Source: Umezawaea sp049997955 (GTDB lineage Bacteria > Actinomycetota > Actinomycetes > Mycobacteriales > Pseudonocardiaceae). Taken from it: DNA of 64,000 bases. Below the pieces are notes generated by a model. It did no database searches and was not told where the DNA came from. It saw nothing but the letters and a program-made list of their open reading frames with translations. Below, one piece after another: positions 8,321 through 16,587 of the stretch. The stretch covers positions 310,001-374,000 of the forward strand of contig JAEBDY010000004.1 in NCBI GenBank assembly GCA_049997955.1. The letters run 5' to 3'. The position numbers were made by a program, and so were the translations under genes. Positions within the stretch are counted from its first letter, which is position 1; every line of letters begins with the position of its first letter.

Positions 8321-9292
8321 TCAGTACTGGCGCGTCGGCAGGGCTTCCTTGGCCTTCGCCTGGTCGAACTCGGTCTCCTCCGTCTCGATGCGGGCGGGGA
8401 CCTCCTCGCCTGCGGAGACCTTCTTCACCAGGTCCATGAGTTGCGGTCCGAGCAGCGGGTTGCACTCGACGATGTAGTTGATCTTTCCGTCGGCGAGCGC
8501 CTGCATGCCGTCCTTGACCGCGTCGACCGACACGATCTTGATGTCCGTGCCCGGCTTCTTGCCTGCGGCCTCGATGGCCTCGATCGCGCCGAGCGCCATG
8601 TCGTCGTTGTGCGCGTACAGGACGTCGATCTTGCTCTGCGACTTCAGGAAGGCCTCCATGACCTCCTTGCCCTTGGCGCGGGTGAACTCACCGGTCTGCG
8701 AGGCGACGACCTTGATCTTCGACGTGCTCGCGATGGCGTCGGCGAAGCCCTTCTTGCGGTCGTTGGCGGGCGCCGATCCCGTGCTGCCCTGGAGTTCGAC
8801 CACGCTCACGTCACCGGTCGCCGAAGCGGACTCCTTGACGAGCCACTCCCCCGCCTTCCTGCCCTCGGCCACGAAGTCCGATCCGAGGAACGTTTTGTAG
8901 AGCGACTTGTCGGCGGAGTCCACCGAGCGGTCCGTGAGGATGACCGGGATGTTCGCGGTCTTGGCCTCCTTCAGCACGGTGTCCCAGCCGGACTCGACCA
9001 CCGGCGAGAACGCGATGACCTTGACCTTCTGCTGGATGAACGACCGGATCGCGGTGATCTGGTTCTCCTGCTTCTGCTGCGCGTCGGAGAACTTCAGGTC
9101 GATCCCGGCGGACTTGGCCGACTCCTGGATCGACTTCGTGTTGGCGGTCCGCCACCCGCTCTCCGCACCCACCTGCGAGAAGCCGAGCGTGATGGCCCCA
9201 CCGCCCGCGCTGTCCGCCGCGCCGCCGCATCCGGTCAGCAGCGTCACGCCCATGACACCGGCCGCCAACGCGGCCCACTTCTTTCCGAACAC
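8321..9292 (-). CDS. ytfQ: Sugar ABC transporter substrate-binding lipoprotein, YtfQ-like
   Basis: 323 aa. The start is set at the GTG at 9292 because GAGGAG lies 6-7 nt upstream; more distal in-frame starts lack such a site. A lipoprotein signal peptide ends in LLTGC, so the mature protein is anchored outside the membrane by its Cys. The body is a periplasmic-binding-protein fold of the LacI/RbsB type: ITLGFSQVGAESGWR at the N terminus, QQKVKVIAFSPVVESGWD, and DGKINYIVECNPLLGPQLMD near the C terminus. These resemble E. coli YtfQ, which binds galactofuranose. As first gene of the operon it is preceded by a promoter with a LacI-type operator (9321-9334). Confidence 0.9.
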   Translation of the reverse strand: MFGKKWAALAAGVMGVTLLTGCGGAADSAGGGAITLGFSQVGAESGWRTANTKSIQESAKSAGIDLKFSDAQQKQENQITAIRSFIQQKVKVIAFSPVVESGWDTVLKEAKTANIPVILTDRSVDSADKSLYKTFLGSDFVAEGRKAGEWLVKESASATGDVSVVELQGSTGSAPANDRKKGFADAIASTSKIKVVASQTGEFTRAKGKEVMEAFLKSQSKIDVLYAHNDDMALGAIEAIEAAGKKPGTDIKIVSVDAVKDGMQALADGKINYIVECNPLLGPQLMDLVKKVSAGEEVPARIETEETEFDQAKAKEALPTRQY

Positions 9293-9320
9293 GGTCACTC
9301 CTCGATCGCCTTTGATCACT

Positions 9321-9345
9321 TGTTAGCGCTAACATTGTTTGTCAA
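9321..9345 (-). promoter_or_regulatory. LacI-type operator and -35 box of the sugar importer operon
   Basis: TGTTAGCGCTAACA at 9321-9334 is a perfect 14-bp palindrome located between the binding-protein start and a consensus -35 TTGACA (reverse strand, 9340-9345). It is nearly identical to the boxes at 1601-1614 and 9578-9591. No LacI-family gene is present in the window, so the repressor must be encoded elsewhere. Confidence 0.78.
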
Positions 9346-9371
9346 CCGCACGGGAAGACGCCGTTCGGGGC

Positions 9372-9512
9372 CTACCCAGCGCCCCAACCGCCCGCTCCGA
9401 ACGGCAGCTCGCAGCAAGTCCGCACACCCTCGCTCGGACCCATCGGAGTCACGCCCGCGCCGGTCGGCGCATCCTCACGAGTGAGGAGCCCGGACCACTT
9501 GTCATTGACCAC
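9372..9512 (-). CDS. Small protein (46 aa) downstream of a third LacI-operator promoter
   Basis: GTG start at 9512 with a strong Shine-Dalgarno GGGGAGG (9517-9523 on the reverse strand) spaced 5 nt; stop TAG at 9372-9374. The peptide begins MVNDKWSGLLTRED and ends in a Gly-rich, Cys-Cys-containing tail (RTCCELPFGAGGWGAG). There is no signal peptide or membrane segment. A promoter (TTGACC, 16 bp, TAACAC) carrying a LacI-type operator sits 65-95 nt upstream and reads into it. I recognise no family. It could be a regulatory microprotein, a remnant of a larger gene, or a non-functional leader. The Shine-Dalgarno and the shared operator are the reasons for calling it. Confidence 0.5.
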   Translation of the reverse strand: MVNDKWSGLLTREDAPTGAGVTPMGPSEGVRTCCELPFGAGGWGAG

Positions 9513-9577
9513 GGACACCTCCCCTTTCGCCGACCACGGCATTCGGCCGTCACCCCGGCGTGACGAGTGGGAGCAAG

Positions 9578-9604
9578 TGTTAGCGATAACACAGTAGGGG
9601 TCAA
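9578..9604 (-). promoter_or_regulatory. Third LacI-type operator with promoter reading leftward
   Basis: TGTTAGCGATAACA at 9578-9591, with -35 TTGACC (reverse strand, 9599-9604) and -10 TAACAC overlapping the box, mirroring the architecture at 1588-1616. It reads into the 46-aa ORF and possibly on into the importer operon. The following 9605-10050 (about 445 bp) shows no ORF, hairpin or repeat that I can support. Confidence 0.65.
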
Positions 9605-10050
9605 GCCTCAGGGCGATAACGATCCGCCACGGTTTCCGCACGGGACGGGACATCGCCGGGATGACCGGACGACCGCGTGGGCGACCGCCACAGGAGACGA
9701 CACGGCGGATTCGAGGCTCAGCGAGCGCTCACCAAATGGGATGGACAGACCGGCGCAAAGCGGACAGCCGGGGCAAGGCCTGGTCACCTGGACTTCGGTG
9801 CGACGAAGCCCCGCCTGCGGGTCTGGACAACGGGGCGGGGCTCGTCCGCCAGCCTGATGAGATGCGGCGGTTGTCGCGCCGAGCGCACCGGGATGGTGGC
9901 GGTGTTCGCGACCGGGTGCGCGATCACGTGGTCGAGCACCCGTGGAACCTCAAGGGGTGCCGATCGTCGGCGACTTCGGCTTCACGCGCAACGACCTCGT
10001 GCCCCCGGAACGGCGGCGGGCAGGGCGAACACCGCCGTTCACCGGCCGCA

Positions 10051-10923
10051 TCAGGCGTGCGCGGCCTTCGGGTGGTGGCGGCGCAGGTTGGTGGCGAGGA
10101 TGCGGTCGAGCGTGCGGTCGGACAGCACACGGGTCAGGCGGGTGATCAGGGCGGCGTCCCGGCCGATGGTGTAGCGGGTGCGCGGCTTGCGGGTCGTCAC
10201 GGCCTTCGCGACTACCAGGGCGGCGGCGTCGGCGGTCAGGCCCGACGCGGTGCCCGAGGCCATCAGCGTGTTGGTCGCCTTGACCATGTCGCCGTAGCGC
10301 TCTTCCTGCTCGGGCGTCATCCCGGCGGCCAGGCCGTTCGCCGTCGCGATCCCGCGGGTGGCCATCTCCGTGCGGATGCCGCCGGGCTCGACCACGACCA
10401 CGTGCACACCCAGCGGCGCGACCTCCCGGCGGAGCGAGTCGCTGACCGCCTCCAGGGCGAACTTCGTGCCGGCGTACGCGCCGTAGGTGGCCATGGCGGC
10501 CTTGCCGCCGATCGAGCTGATGTTGATCACGCGACCCCCGCTGCGCAGCAGTGCGGGCAGGAGCGCCTGGGTGACGGCGATGTGGCCGAACAGGTTGACC
10601 TCGAACGTCGACCGCCACTGCGCCATCGGCAGGGCTTCGACCGGGGCGTTCACCTGGATGCCCGCGTTGTTGACGAGCGCGTGCAGCGCGCGGCGGTCAT
10701 CGGCGACCCGCGCGGCGAGCGCCTCCACCTGCTCGGACCTGGTGATGTCGAGGATGACGGGCTCGATGCCCGCTGATCGGATGGCGTCCGCGTCGGTTTC
10801 GCGTCGCACGCCTGCCAGGACGTGGAACCCCCGGCGGGCCAGTTCACGGGCGGTGGACGCGCCCAGACCCGTGGAGGCCCCGGTCACGACGATCAGCTTC
10901 CGATTTTCAGATGACGTTGTCAC
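10051..10923 (-). CDS. SDR-family oxidoreductase
   Basis: 290 aa classical short-chain dehydrogenase. The cofactor motif is VVTGASTGLGASTAREL near residues 12-28 (TGxxxGxG). NNAG appears at about 87, followed by the catalytic Ser in INISSIGG and the YxxxK motif in YGAYAGTKFALE. The basic residues after the second beta strand (VRRET) suggest NADP(H) preference. Substrate unknown. The GTG start at 10923 lies inside an operator half (10912-10922), and the gene is divergent from a TetR regulator that is therefore its likely repressor. Confidence 0.88.
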   Translation of the reverse strand: MTTSSENRKLIVVTGASTGLGASTARELARRGFHVLAGVRRETDADAIRSAGIEPVILDITRSEQVEALAARVADDRRALHALVNNAGIQVNAPVEALPMAQWRSTFEVNLFGHIAVTQALLPALLRSGGRVINISSIGGKAAMATYGAYAGTKFALEAVSDSLRREVAPLGVHVVVVEPGGIRTEMATRGIATANGLAAGMTPEQEERYGDMVKATNTLMASGTASGLTADAAALVVAKAVTTRKPRTRYTIGRDAALITRLTRVLSDRTLDRILATNLRRHHPKAAHA

Positions 10924-10967
10924 CTTGGCGACGCTACCAGCTCAGATGACGCTGTCAACTGTATGCT
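10912..10967. promoter_or_regulatory. Two TGACnnnGTCA operators between SDR and TetR genes
   Basis: The longer direct repeat TCAGATGACGyTGTCA occurs twice. It contains the palindromes TGACGTTGTCA (10912-10922) and TGACGCTGTCA (10947-10957), 35 bp apart. One copy covers the SDR start codon. The other abuts a -10 TATGCT (10962-10967) 7 nt before the TetR ATG at 10975, so the TetR transcript is probably leaderless and autorepressed. Confidence 0.65.
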
Positions 10968-10974
10968 GGGCGTC

Positions 10975-11622
10975 ATGGTCACCCGTGCGGAGTCCGCCGC
11001 CGTCACCCGCCGCGCCCTGCTCGACGCGGCCGCAGAACTCCTCGACCTCGGCGGCCCCGAGGCGGTCACCCTGCGCGAGGTGGGCTCGCGGGCAGGCGTG
11101 ACACGGGGTGCGCCGTACCGGCACTTCGCGGGCAAGGACAGCCTGCTGACCGCCGTCGCGACCGAGAGCTGGGAACGGATCGGCGACCAGGTGCACGCCC
11201 TGCGGATCGACCCCGCCCTGTCGGCCTCCGAGAGGCTGCGCGGCGCTCTCCACGCCCTCATCGGCGTCGGCCGCGAGCGGCCTCACCTGTACCAGATGTT
11301 GTTCAGGCCGCGCGAAAACCGCCCGGGTGAGCGCGGTGATGGGTTTGAGCGCGTCCGGCTCCAGCTGTGCGGACCGGAGGTCGACCCGGCTGCCGCCCTC
11401 CGCGCGGCCGAACACTTCCAGGACGAGTTCCTGGCCATCGTCGCCGCCCTCGTGGGAGAGCGGAACGCACGGCACTACGGCGCCCTGCTGCTGACCAGCG
11501 CCCACGGCATCGCGGGCATGGAGCTCAGCGGCCACCTGGGCGCGGACAAGTGGCACACCACCGCCGACGACTTGGTCGCCACCCTGGTCCGCATGGTCGC
11601 GGACGCAGGCGAAACGACGTAG
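10975..11622 (+). CDS. TetR-family transcriptional regulator
   Basis: 215 aa from the ATG at 10975; an in-frame ATG at 10963 overlaps the -10 box and is less likely. The N-terminal HTH (about residues 8-55) includes LLDAAAELLDLGGPEAVTLR and AGVTRGAPYRHFAGKDSLL, the TetR recognition-helix pattern. The C-terminal part is a helical ligand-binding domain ending near LVRMVADAGETT. It is divergent from the SDR gene with two shared operator boxes, so it most likely represses both. The inducer is unknown. Confidence 0.88.
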   Translation: MVTRAESAAVTRRALLDAAAELLDLGGPEAVTLREVGSRAGVTRGAPYRHFAGKDSLLTAVATESWERIGDQVHALRIDPALSASERLRGALHALIGVGRERPHLYQMLFRPRENRPGERGDGFERVRLQLCGPEVDPAAALRAAEHFQDEFLAIVAALVGERNARHYGALLLTSAHGIAGMELSGHLGADKWHTTADDLVATLVRMVADAGETT

Positions 11623-11755
11623 ATGAGCAGTCTCGCGGTCGGGTGACGACACCTGCGCGGACTGCTGATCGTTTCAGCGCGACCCGTGCCGCACACTTGC
11701 CGCGTCGCTGTGAAATTCGCTGTCCACTGCCGGAGCGCAGTGGTAGACAGCCGCG

Positions 11756-12538
11756 GTGGACAAGCCTCTGGAGTTCCCCGATCTGCTGCGGCTGATCGAC
11801 GAACGATCGACCGCCTTCCGCGCGGCGGTCGCGTCCGCGCCCAGCCTCGACGCGCAGGTGCCGACCTGTCCGGGTTGGACGCTGTTCGACCTGGCGCGGC
11901 ACCTGGGCGAGGGACGCCGCAACTGGGCAGCCACCATCGCCGCGGGACCCGCCGCCCCGGCCAAGATCACAGCGGAGGACGCCCCGCCCGCACCTCGGGA
12001 GCGCGAGGCACTGCTGGCCTGGCTGGCCGCTTCGACGCGGGAACTGCTGGACGCACTGCGGGAAGCCGACCCGGATCGCGGTTGCTGGACGGGCTGGGGC
12101 GACTCGCAGTCGCCGCAGACCTGCGGCGCTGTCGCGCGGCACCAACTCCAGGAGATCGCGGTGCACACCTACGACGCCCAGGTCACCGCGGGCACCCCGC
12201 AGCCGCTGCCGGAAGCTGTGGCTCTCGACGGCGTCGAGGAGTTCCAGTTCACGTGCTGCGCAACGACGAGCCCTTGGCCACACGAGCCTGCCGTGATCGA
12301 CTACCACGCCACCGAGGGCACCTCCTGGCGCCTCCGGCTCTCAGCGAACGGCGCACGAATCATCCGCCTCCCCACCCTCGACACCAACGCGGCAACCACC
12401 CCGAACGCACCCGACGCCTCCGCCGAAGGCACGGCCAGCAACCTGGTCCTGACCTTCTACGGCCGCACCCCGCTGGACTCCTTGAAACTCGAAGGCAACC
12501 CACTCATCTTCAACCAGCTCATCGCCTGGGAGCCGTAG
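11756..12538 (+). CDS. Maleylpyruvate isomerase-family (mycothiol-dependent, DinB-fold) protein
   Basis: 260 aa. The N-terminal half carries the hallmark of TIGR03083-type proteins, VPTCPGWTLFDLARHLGEG, and a later QEIAVHTYDAQVTAGTPQPL, where His residues bind a divalent metal. The C-terminal domain is of the MDMPI_C type. The family uses mycothiol, the actinobacterial thiol, but most members have unknown substrates. The GTG start at 11756 lies 7 nt after TAGACA, suggesting a leaderless transcript. An inverted repeat CCACTGC/GCAGTGG (11724-11730/11737-11743) sits over the promoter. It converges on the RNA ligase gene with hairpin element B between them. Confidence 0.82.
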   Translation: MDKPLEFPDLLRLIDERSTAFRAAVASAPSLDAQVPTCPGWTLFDLARHLGEGRRNWAATIAAGPAAPAKITAEDAPPAPREREALLAWLAASTRELLDALREADPDRGCWTGWGDSQSPQTCGAVARHQLQEIAVHTYDAQVTAGTPQPLPEAVALDGVEEFQFTCCATTSPWPHEPAVIDYHATEGTSWRLRLSANGARIIRLPTLDTNAATTPNAPDASAEGTASNLVLTFYGRTPLDSLKLEGNPLIFNQLIAWEP

Positions 12539-12653
12539 CAGACCGCAACGACACCCACCCCCTAGGTGCCCCCACCACGAGCCGCTACAGCCACGCTGTC
12601 AGCGACCACCACCTAACGAACGCACGCAACCAGGCCCGAGCCCAGACCTCTCC

Positions 12654-12761
12654 CTCACCCCGATCCCAAGCGCCTTCATGCCCGCCTCAGGTTTGTCAAG
12701 GCATCTTTCCCGCCTTGACAAACCTGAGGCGGGCATTGAAATAATCGCGCATCGGGGCGAG
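12654..12761 (-). repeat. Covarying hairpin element, copy B
   Basis: Reverse-oriented copy. Outer stem CTCACCCCG (12654-12662) / CGGGGCGAG (12753-12761), with one wobble. The apical hairpin TTTGTCAAGGC (12692-12702) / GCCTTGACAAA (12712-12722) carries loop ATCTTTCCC. The middle arm ATGCCCGCCTCAGG (12678-12691) pairs perfectly with CCTGAGGCGGGCAT (12723-12736), giving 25 contiguous base pairs. That middle arm shares no sequence with copies A/C or D. Confidence 0.85.
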
Positions 12762-12812
12762 ACCCAAGGGACTCCCAGCACCTCAACCTTCACGACCCAG
12801 CACTCAAGACCA

Positions 12813-12840
12813 AGGCCCCAGGCCCCAGGCCCCAGGCCCC
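12813..12840 (+). repeat. Heptamer microsatellite AGGCCCC x4
   Basis: Four exact tandem AGGCCCC units directly after hairpin element B and ending 2 nt before the RNA ligase stop codon. Slippage here could alter the 3' end of that transcript but not the protein. Confidence 0.9.
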
Positions 12841-12842
12841 AC

Positions 12843-13901
12843 TCAACCCTGATGCTTCAACAGGAACCGGTTGGAGATCACCTTGAACGAGGCCCGAACC
12901 ACCTGACCATCGGCCAACCGCACCTCAGCCCGATCCCCGGCCCTCCACACCACCCCTTCGGCCAACCGCTCCCCCGACACAGCCGACTTCATCCCATCCA
13001 CATCCGCCAACGCCTGCTCCACCGACCTGGGAAACGCGAACTCCGTCCGCACCGGCACCGACAGCGCGACCGCCCAGTCGGGCCAGTCGCCACGCGGCAC
13101 CTCTTCACCCTCCACGCGCAAGGTGAACACCGAGAACCGCTGTTCGCGCAGCTTCAACGGGTTCCCCTGCACCCCGGCCCCGTAGGCCTCCCCCTGCACC
13201 GCCGCCCGCCGTCCGGGAAACGCCTTTCGCAGCGCCGCGTGCAGGTCCAGTTCCCCCGCCAACCGCCACAGCGTGTTCCCCTCAACGGGCAGCAGGTCGT
13301 AGTTGCGCGAACAGACACCGTCCACTTCGGACTCGGGATCGACGTAGGCCGTCATGCTGGTGCCGTCGACCTTCTCGGTCGCCACCCAGTCGGCCGGGCA
13401 GTCCAGGATCGCGGCCAGGTTCTGGATCCGCTCCTCGTCCGTGGCCGGGATCCACCCCGGACGCGGCCCGCGCACCTGGCCGGACAGCTCGACGGGCAGC
13501 GGCGGGTCCCACTTGACCACGCCGAGCGCCGCCGTCACGTCGTCACCGGGCTGCGACGAGGCCAGTTCCGGGAAGCTCGCCTGCGGCAGCGCGAGACCTT
13601 GGGAGTACTGGCCGCGCAGCTTGGCCGTTCGCAGCACGTGCCCCTGCCGCCCGTCCGCGTCGGTCCGCACGCCGCGCGCCGCGAGGAACGCGAACCGCTC
13701 GTCCGCCACGTCCACCATCGAGTCGACCTCGAAGTAGACGCACGGGTCCCCGACCTCGAACTCGTCCTTCTTGACCACGACGTCCCAGCCCCGCACCCTG
13801 GCGCGCACGATCGCGTCGGCGTCCGGGATCGCGGCGATGTCGAGGATCGTCTCGACCGTCGCCAATCGGCGGGTGGTGGTCGTCGGGTTGTCCTGGTTCA
13901 T
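12843..13901 (-). CDS. RNA ligase, Rnl5/DRB0094 type
   Basis: 352 aa. An N-terminal OB-like domain (about 10-150) precedes a nucleotidyltransferase domain. This N-terminal placement is the signature of the Deinococcus radiodurans DraRnl (Rnl5) family. Motif I is EKVDGTSM with the adenylated Lys at about residue 177, motif IV is EGVVWRA, and motif V is SFKVISNRFLLKH near the C terminus. The expected reaction is ATP-dependent sealing of 3'-OH/5'-phosphate RNA ends. The start is the ATG at 13901; the frame stays open upstream but lacks family-like sequence. It is divergent from a zinc peptidase gene. The in vivo RNA target is unknown. Confidence 0.85.
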   Translation of the reverse strand: MNQDNPTTTTRRLATVETILDIAAIPDADAIVRARVRGWDVVVKKDEFEVGDPCVYFEVDSMVDVADERFAFLAARGVRTDADGRQGHVLRTAKLRGQYSQGLALPQASFPELASSQPGDDVTAALGVVKWDPPLPVELSGQVRGPRPGWIPATDEERIQNLAAILDCPADWVATEKVDGTSMTAYVDPESEVDGVCSRNYDLLPVEGNTLWRLAGELDLHAALRKAFPGRRAAVQGEAYGAGVQGNPLKLREQRFSVFTLRVEGEEVPRGDWPDWAVALSVPVRTEFAFPRSVEQALADVDGMKSAVSGERLAEGVVWRAGDRAEVRLADGQVVRASFKVISNRFLLKHQG

Positions 13902-14071
13902 ACCGGGATGGAACCACGGCTGATCCAGAGGATCGACACGATTTTCCCGCCCGGAAGACCTGATCGGCGGTCGTCGCGTCCCTCGACACCCGACTGGTCG
14001 CAACGACAGGATTGGCGTCGGCGGGCGCGGGTATCCGTTCAGGACTCCCGAAGACCAAGAGGGGCACCACC

Positions 14072-15064
14072 ATGCGCTCGTTCACCTGCCCGGCATGCGG
14101 GAACCTGCTGTTCTTCGAGAACTCCTCGTGCCTGGTCTGCGGCACTCCCGTCGGCTACTCCCGGCCGGACCGCGCACTGGTCGCGCTGGACGGGCGCCTG
14201 CGCTGCGCCAACGCCGCGCTGGCTGGCTGCAACTGGCTCGCGAGCGATTCCGGCCCGCTGTGCGACTGCTGCGCGCTGACGAGGACCCGCCCCGCCGACG
14301 GCGTCGCCGTGGAGGCGTTCGCGCGGGCCGAGGGCGCGAAGCGGCGTCTGGTGAACCAGCTCGACGAGCTCGGGCTGCCGGTGGACGAGGTGGTGTTCGA
14401 CCTGCTGTCCAGCGACGACGAGCACGTGATCACCGGCCACGCGAGCGGTGTGATCACGATCGACCTGGCGGAGGGCGTGGACAGCCACCGCGAGGCGATG
14501 CGGGCGCAGCTCGCCGAGCCGTACCGCACGCTGCTCGGGCACTTCCGCCACGAGGTCGGCCACTGGTACTGGGAGGTGCTGATCGACCGCGCAGGCCTGC
14601 ACGACCGGTTCCGCGAGTTGTTCGGCGACGAGCGCGCCGACTACCAGGAAGCGTTGCGGGTGCACTACTCCGGCGCTCCGGAGCCGGGGTGGAACAGGTC
14701 GTTCGTCAGCACGTACGCGGCCTCGCACCCGTGGGAGGACTGGGCTGAGACCTTCGCGCACCTGCTGCACATCCGCGACACGGTGCAGACCGCGGGCGCG
14801 TACGGCGTGCTGGTCACGGGCCGCGACATCACGCCGCACCCGCTCGCGCCGGTCAACGCCGCGCCGACCGAGGACGGCACCGGGTTCGACGAGCTGATCG
14901 ACATGTGGGTGCCGCTGTCGCGCGCGGTGAACCAGCTCAACCGCAGCATGGGCAAGGACGACCTGTACCCGTTCGTGCTCACCCCGGTGGTGCGCACGAA
15001 ACTCCGGTTCGCCGACGCGCTCGTCGCCGAGGCTGGAGCCCTGGAAATCGGCGACGTCCGCTGA
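14072..15064 (+). CDS. Putative zinc-binding metallopeptidase with N-terminal zinc ribbons
   Basis: 330 aa. Paired cysteines CPACG and CLVCG (residues 6-23) and a second set around CANAALAGC and CDCCAL (45-67) form zinc ribbons. A long helical region leads to HEVGHWYW (160-167), an HExxH peptidase motif. WEDWAETFAHLLH about 60 residues later probably supplies the third ligand. This matches a conserved uncharacterised bacterial family (putative zinc-binding peptidase, COG4307). There is no signal peptide, so it is cytoplasmic. AGAGGGG lies 7 nt before the ATG. Confidence 0.85.
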   Translation: MRSFTCPACGNLLFFENSSCLVCGTPVGYSRPDRALVALDGRLRCANAALAGCNWLASDSGPLCDCCALTRTRPADGVAVEAFARAEGAKRRLVNQLDELGLPVDEVVFDLLSSDDEHVITGHASGVITIDLAEGVDSHREAMRAQLAEPYRTLLGHFRHEVGHWYWEVLIDRAGLHDRFRELFGDERADYQEALRVHYSGAPEPGWNRSFVSTYAASHPWEDWAETFAHLLHIRDTVQTAGAYGVLVTGRDITPHPLAPVNAAPTEDGTGFDELIDMWVPLSRAVNQLNRSMGKDDLYPFVLTPVVRTKLRFADALVAEAGALEIGDVR

Positions 15065-15076
15065 ACGGCGCGCTGG

Positions 15077-16586
15077 TCAGCCCGACCGCAGACGCGCCTT
15101 GATGTCGGTCTTGAGCACCTTCCCCACCGTCGAACGGGGCAGGTCCGCCCACACGTGGACCTGCTTGGGGGCTTTCACGCTGCCGATCCGCGCTTTTACG
15201 AACGCCACCAGCTCGGCGGGGTCGGCCGTCACGCCCGGCTGCGCCTGCACCACGGCCACGACCCGTTCGCCCCACTTCTCGTCCGGCAGGCCGACGACAC
15301 CGCAGTCGCGCACGGCGGGGTGCGCCATGAGCGCCTGCTCGACCTCGGCCGAGTTACACGTTGAACCCGCCCGTGATGATCATGTCCTTGGCCCGGTCCA
15401 CGATGAACAGGTAACCGTCGTCGTCCAGGTAGCCGATGTCGCCCGTGTGGTGCCAGCCGAACCGGGACGCCTCCGCCGTGGCCTCCGGGTCGCGGTAGTA
15501 GCCGCGCATCACCAGCGAACCGCGCACCACGATCTCGCCGCGTTCGCCGGTCGGCAGCAGGCCGCCCTCGTCGTCCATGATCCCGACCGTGACCAGCGGA
15601 CCGGGCCGACCGGCCGACGCCAGGCGGTCGCGGGCCACCGTGCCGTCGGGGTGGAAGTGCTCGGCGGGCGGCAGCATCGAGACCATCATCGGCGCCTCGG
15701 ACTGGCCGAACAGCTGCGCCATCACGGGTCCGATCGCGGTCAGCGCCTGCTCCAGCCTGGCCGGTGACATCGGCGCGGCGCCGTACCAGAAGCACCGCAG
15801 CGACGTCAGGTCCGATGTGGACAGCCGTTCGTGCGCCAGCAGCATGTAGACCAGCGTCGGCGGCAGGAACGTGTGCGACACGCGGTGCCGTCCGATGAGG
15901 TCGAGGAACAACCCCAGGTCGGGGGCGGGCATGACGACGACCTCGCCGCCCATCGCCATCACCGGGAAGCACAGCACACCCGCCGCGTGGGTCAGCGGAG
16001 CCATCGCGAGGTAGACCGGGCGGTGCTCGAACGGGTACGCCATGAGCGTCAACGCGGTCATGGCCTCGATGTTGCGGTCGGTCAGCTGCACGCCCTTGGG
16101 CCTGCCGGTCGTGCCACCGGTGCCGACGATCATCACGGTGTCGTCGGGCGGTTCGGCGTCGTACTCCACCCCGTCGCCCGCCAGCCACTCGTCCAGCGAG
16201 GCCAGGGGCACGATCGTGGTCAGCTTCGGCAGCGAAGGCGCGATCTCCGCGACCAGGTCGGCGTAGGCGGGCGCGTGGATCAGCGCGACGCAGTCGAACA
16301 GCTCCAGCAGCTCGCGGTTCTCGCCCGCCGCGTTGCGCGGGTTGATCGGGCACCACACCGCGCCGCGCCGGGCGATGCCGAACACGCACGCGAACGCCGT
16401 CGGGTCGTTGCCCGACAGCACCCCGACCTTGTCGCCCGCCCGGACGCCCGCGCGGGCCAGCGCGCGGGCGACCGAGTGCGACAGGTCCTGGACGTCGCCG
16501 TAGGTGAGCGACGTTCCGTCCATCGTCAGGCAGGGGGCGCCGCGACCGAACGACGCCCCCTTGTCCAGGTAGGCCGTCAGGGACAT
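15077..16586 (-). pseudogene. AMP-dependent acyl-CoA synthetase, frameshifted near its C terminus
   Basis: The 5' part (15354-16586) encodes 410 aa of an acyl-CoA ligase. It has the P-loop-like IVGTGGTTGRPKGV, LFGQSEAP in the A5 region and YLDDDGYLFIVDRAKDMIIT. It stops right after ITGGFNV, where the family continues YSAEVEQAL. The next frame resumes exactly there and runs to 15077, with VVGLPDEKWGERVVAV and the terminal catalytic Lys region RSTVGKVLKTDIK. One extra A at about 15350-15357 (TAACTCGG instead of TACTCGG) explains this. The truncated protein would lack the mobile C-terminal domain. It could be a real mutation or a sequencing error, but its neighbours are also broken. Confidence 0.85.
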
Positions 16587-16587
16587 G

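Noticed and set aside
9605..10050. Open frames suggesting a regulator gene between the importer and the SDR
   Set aside because: No LacI-type HTH or other motif in any frame, no ribosome-binding site, and poor codon structure; treated as non-coding.
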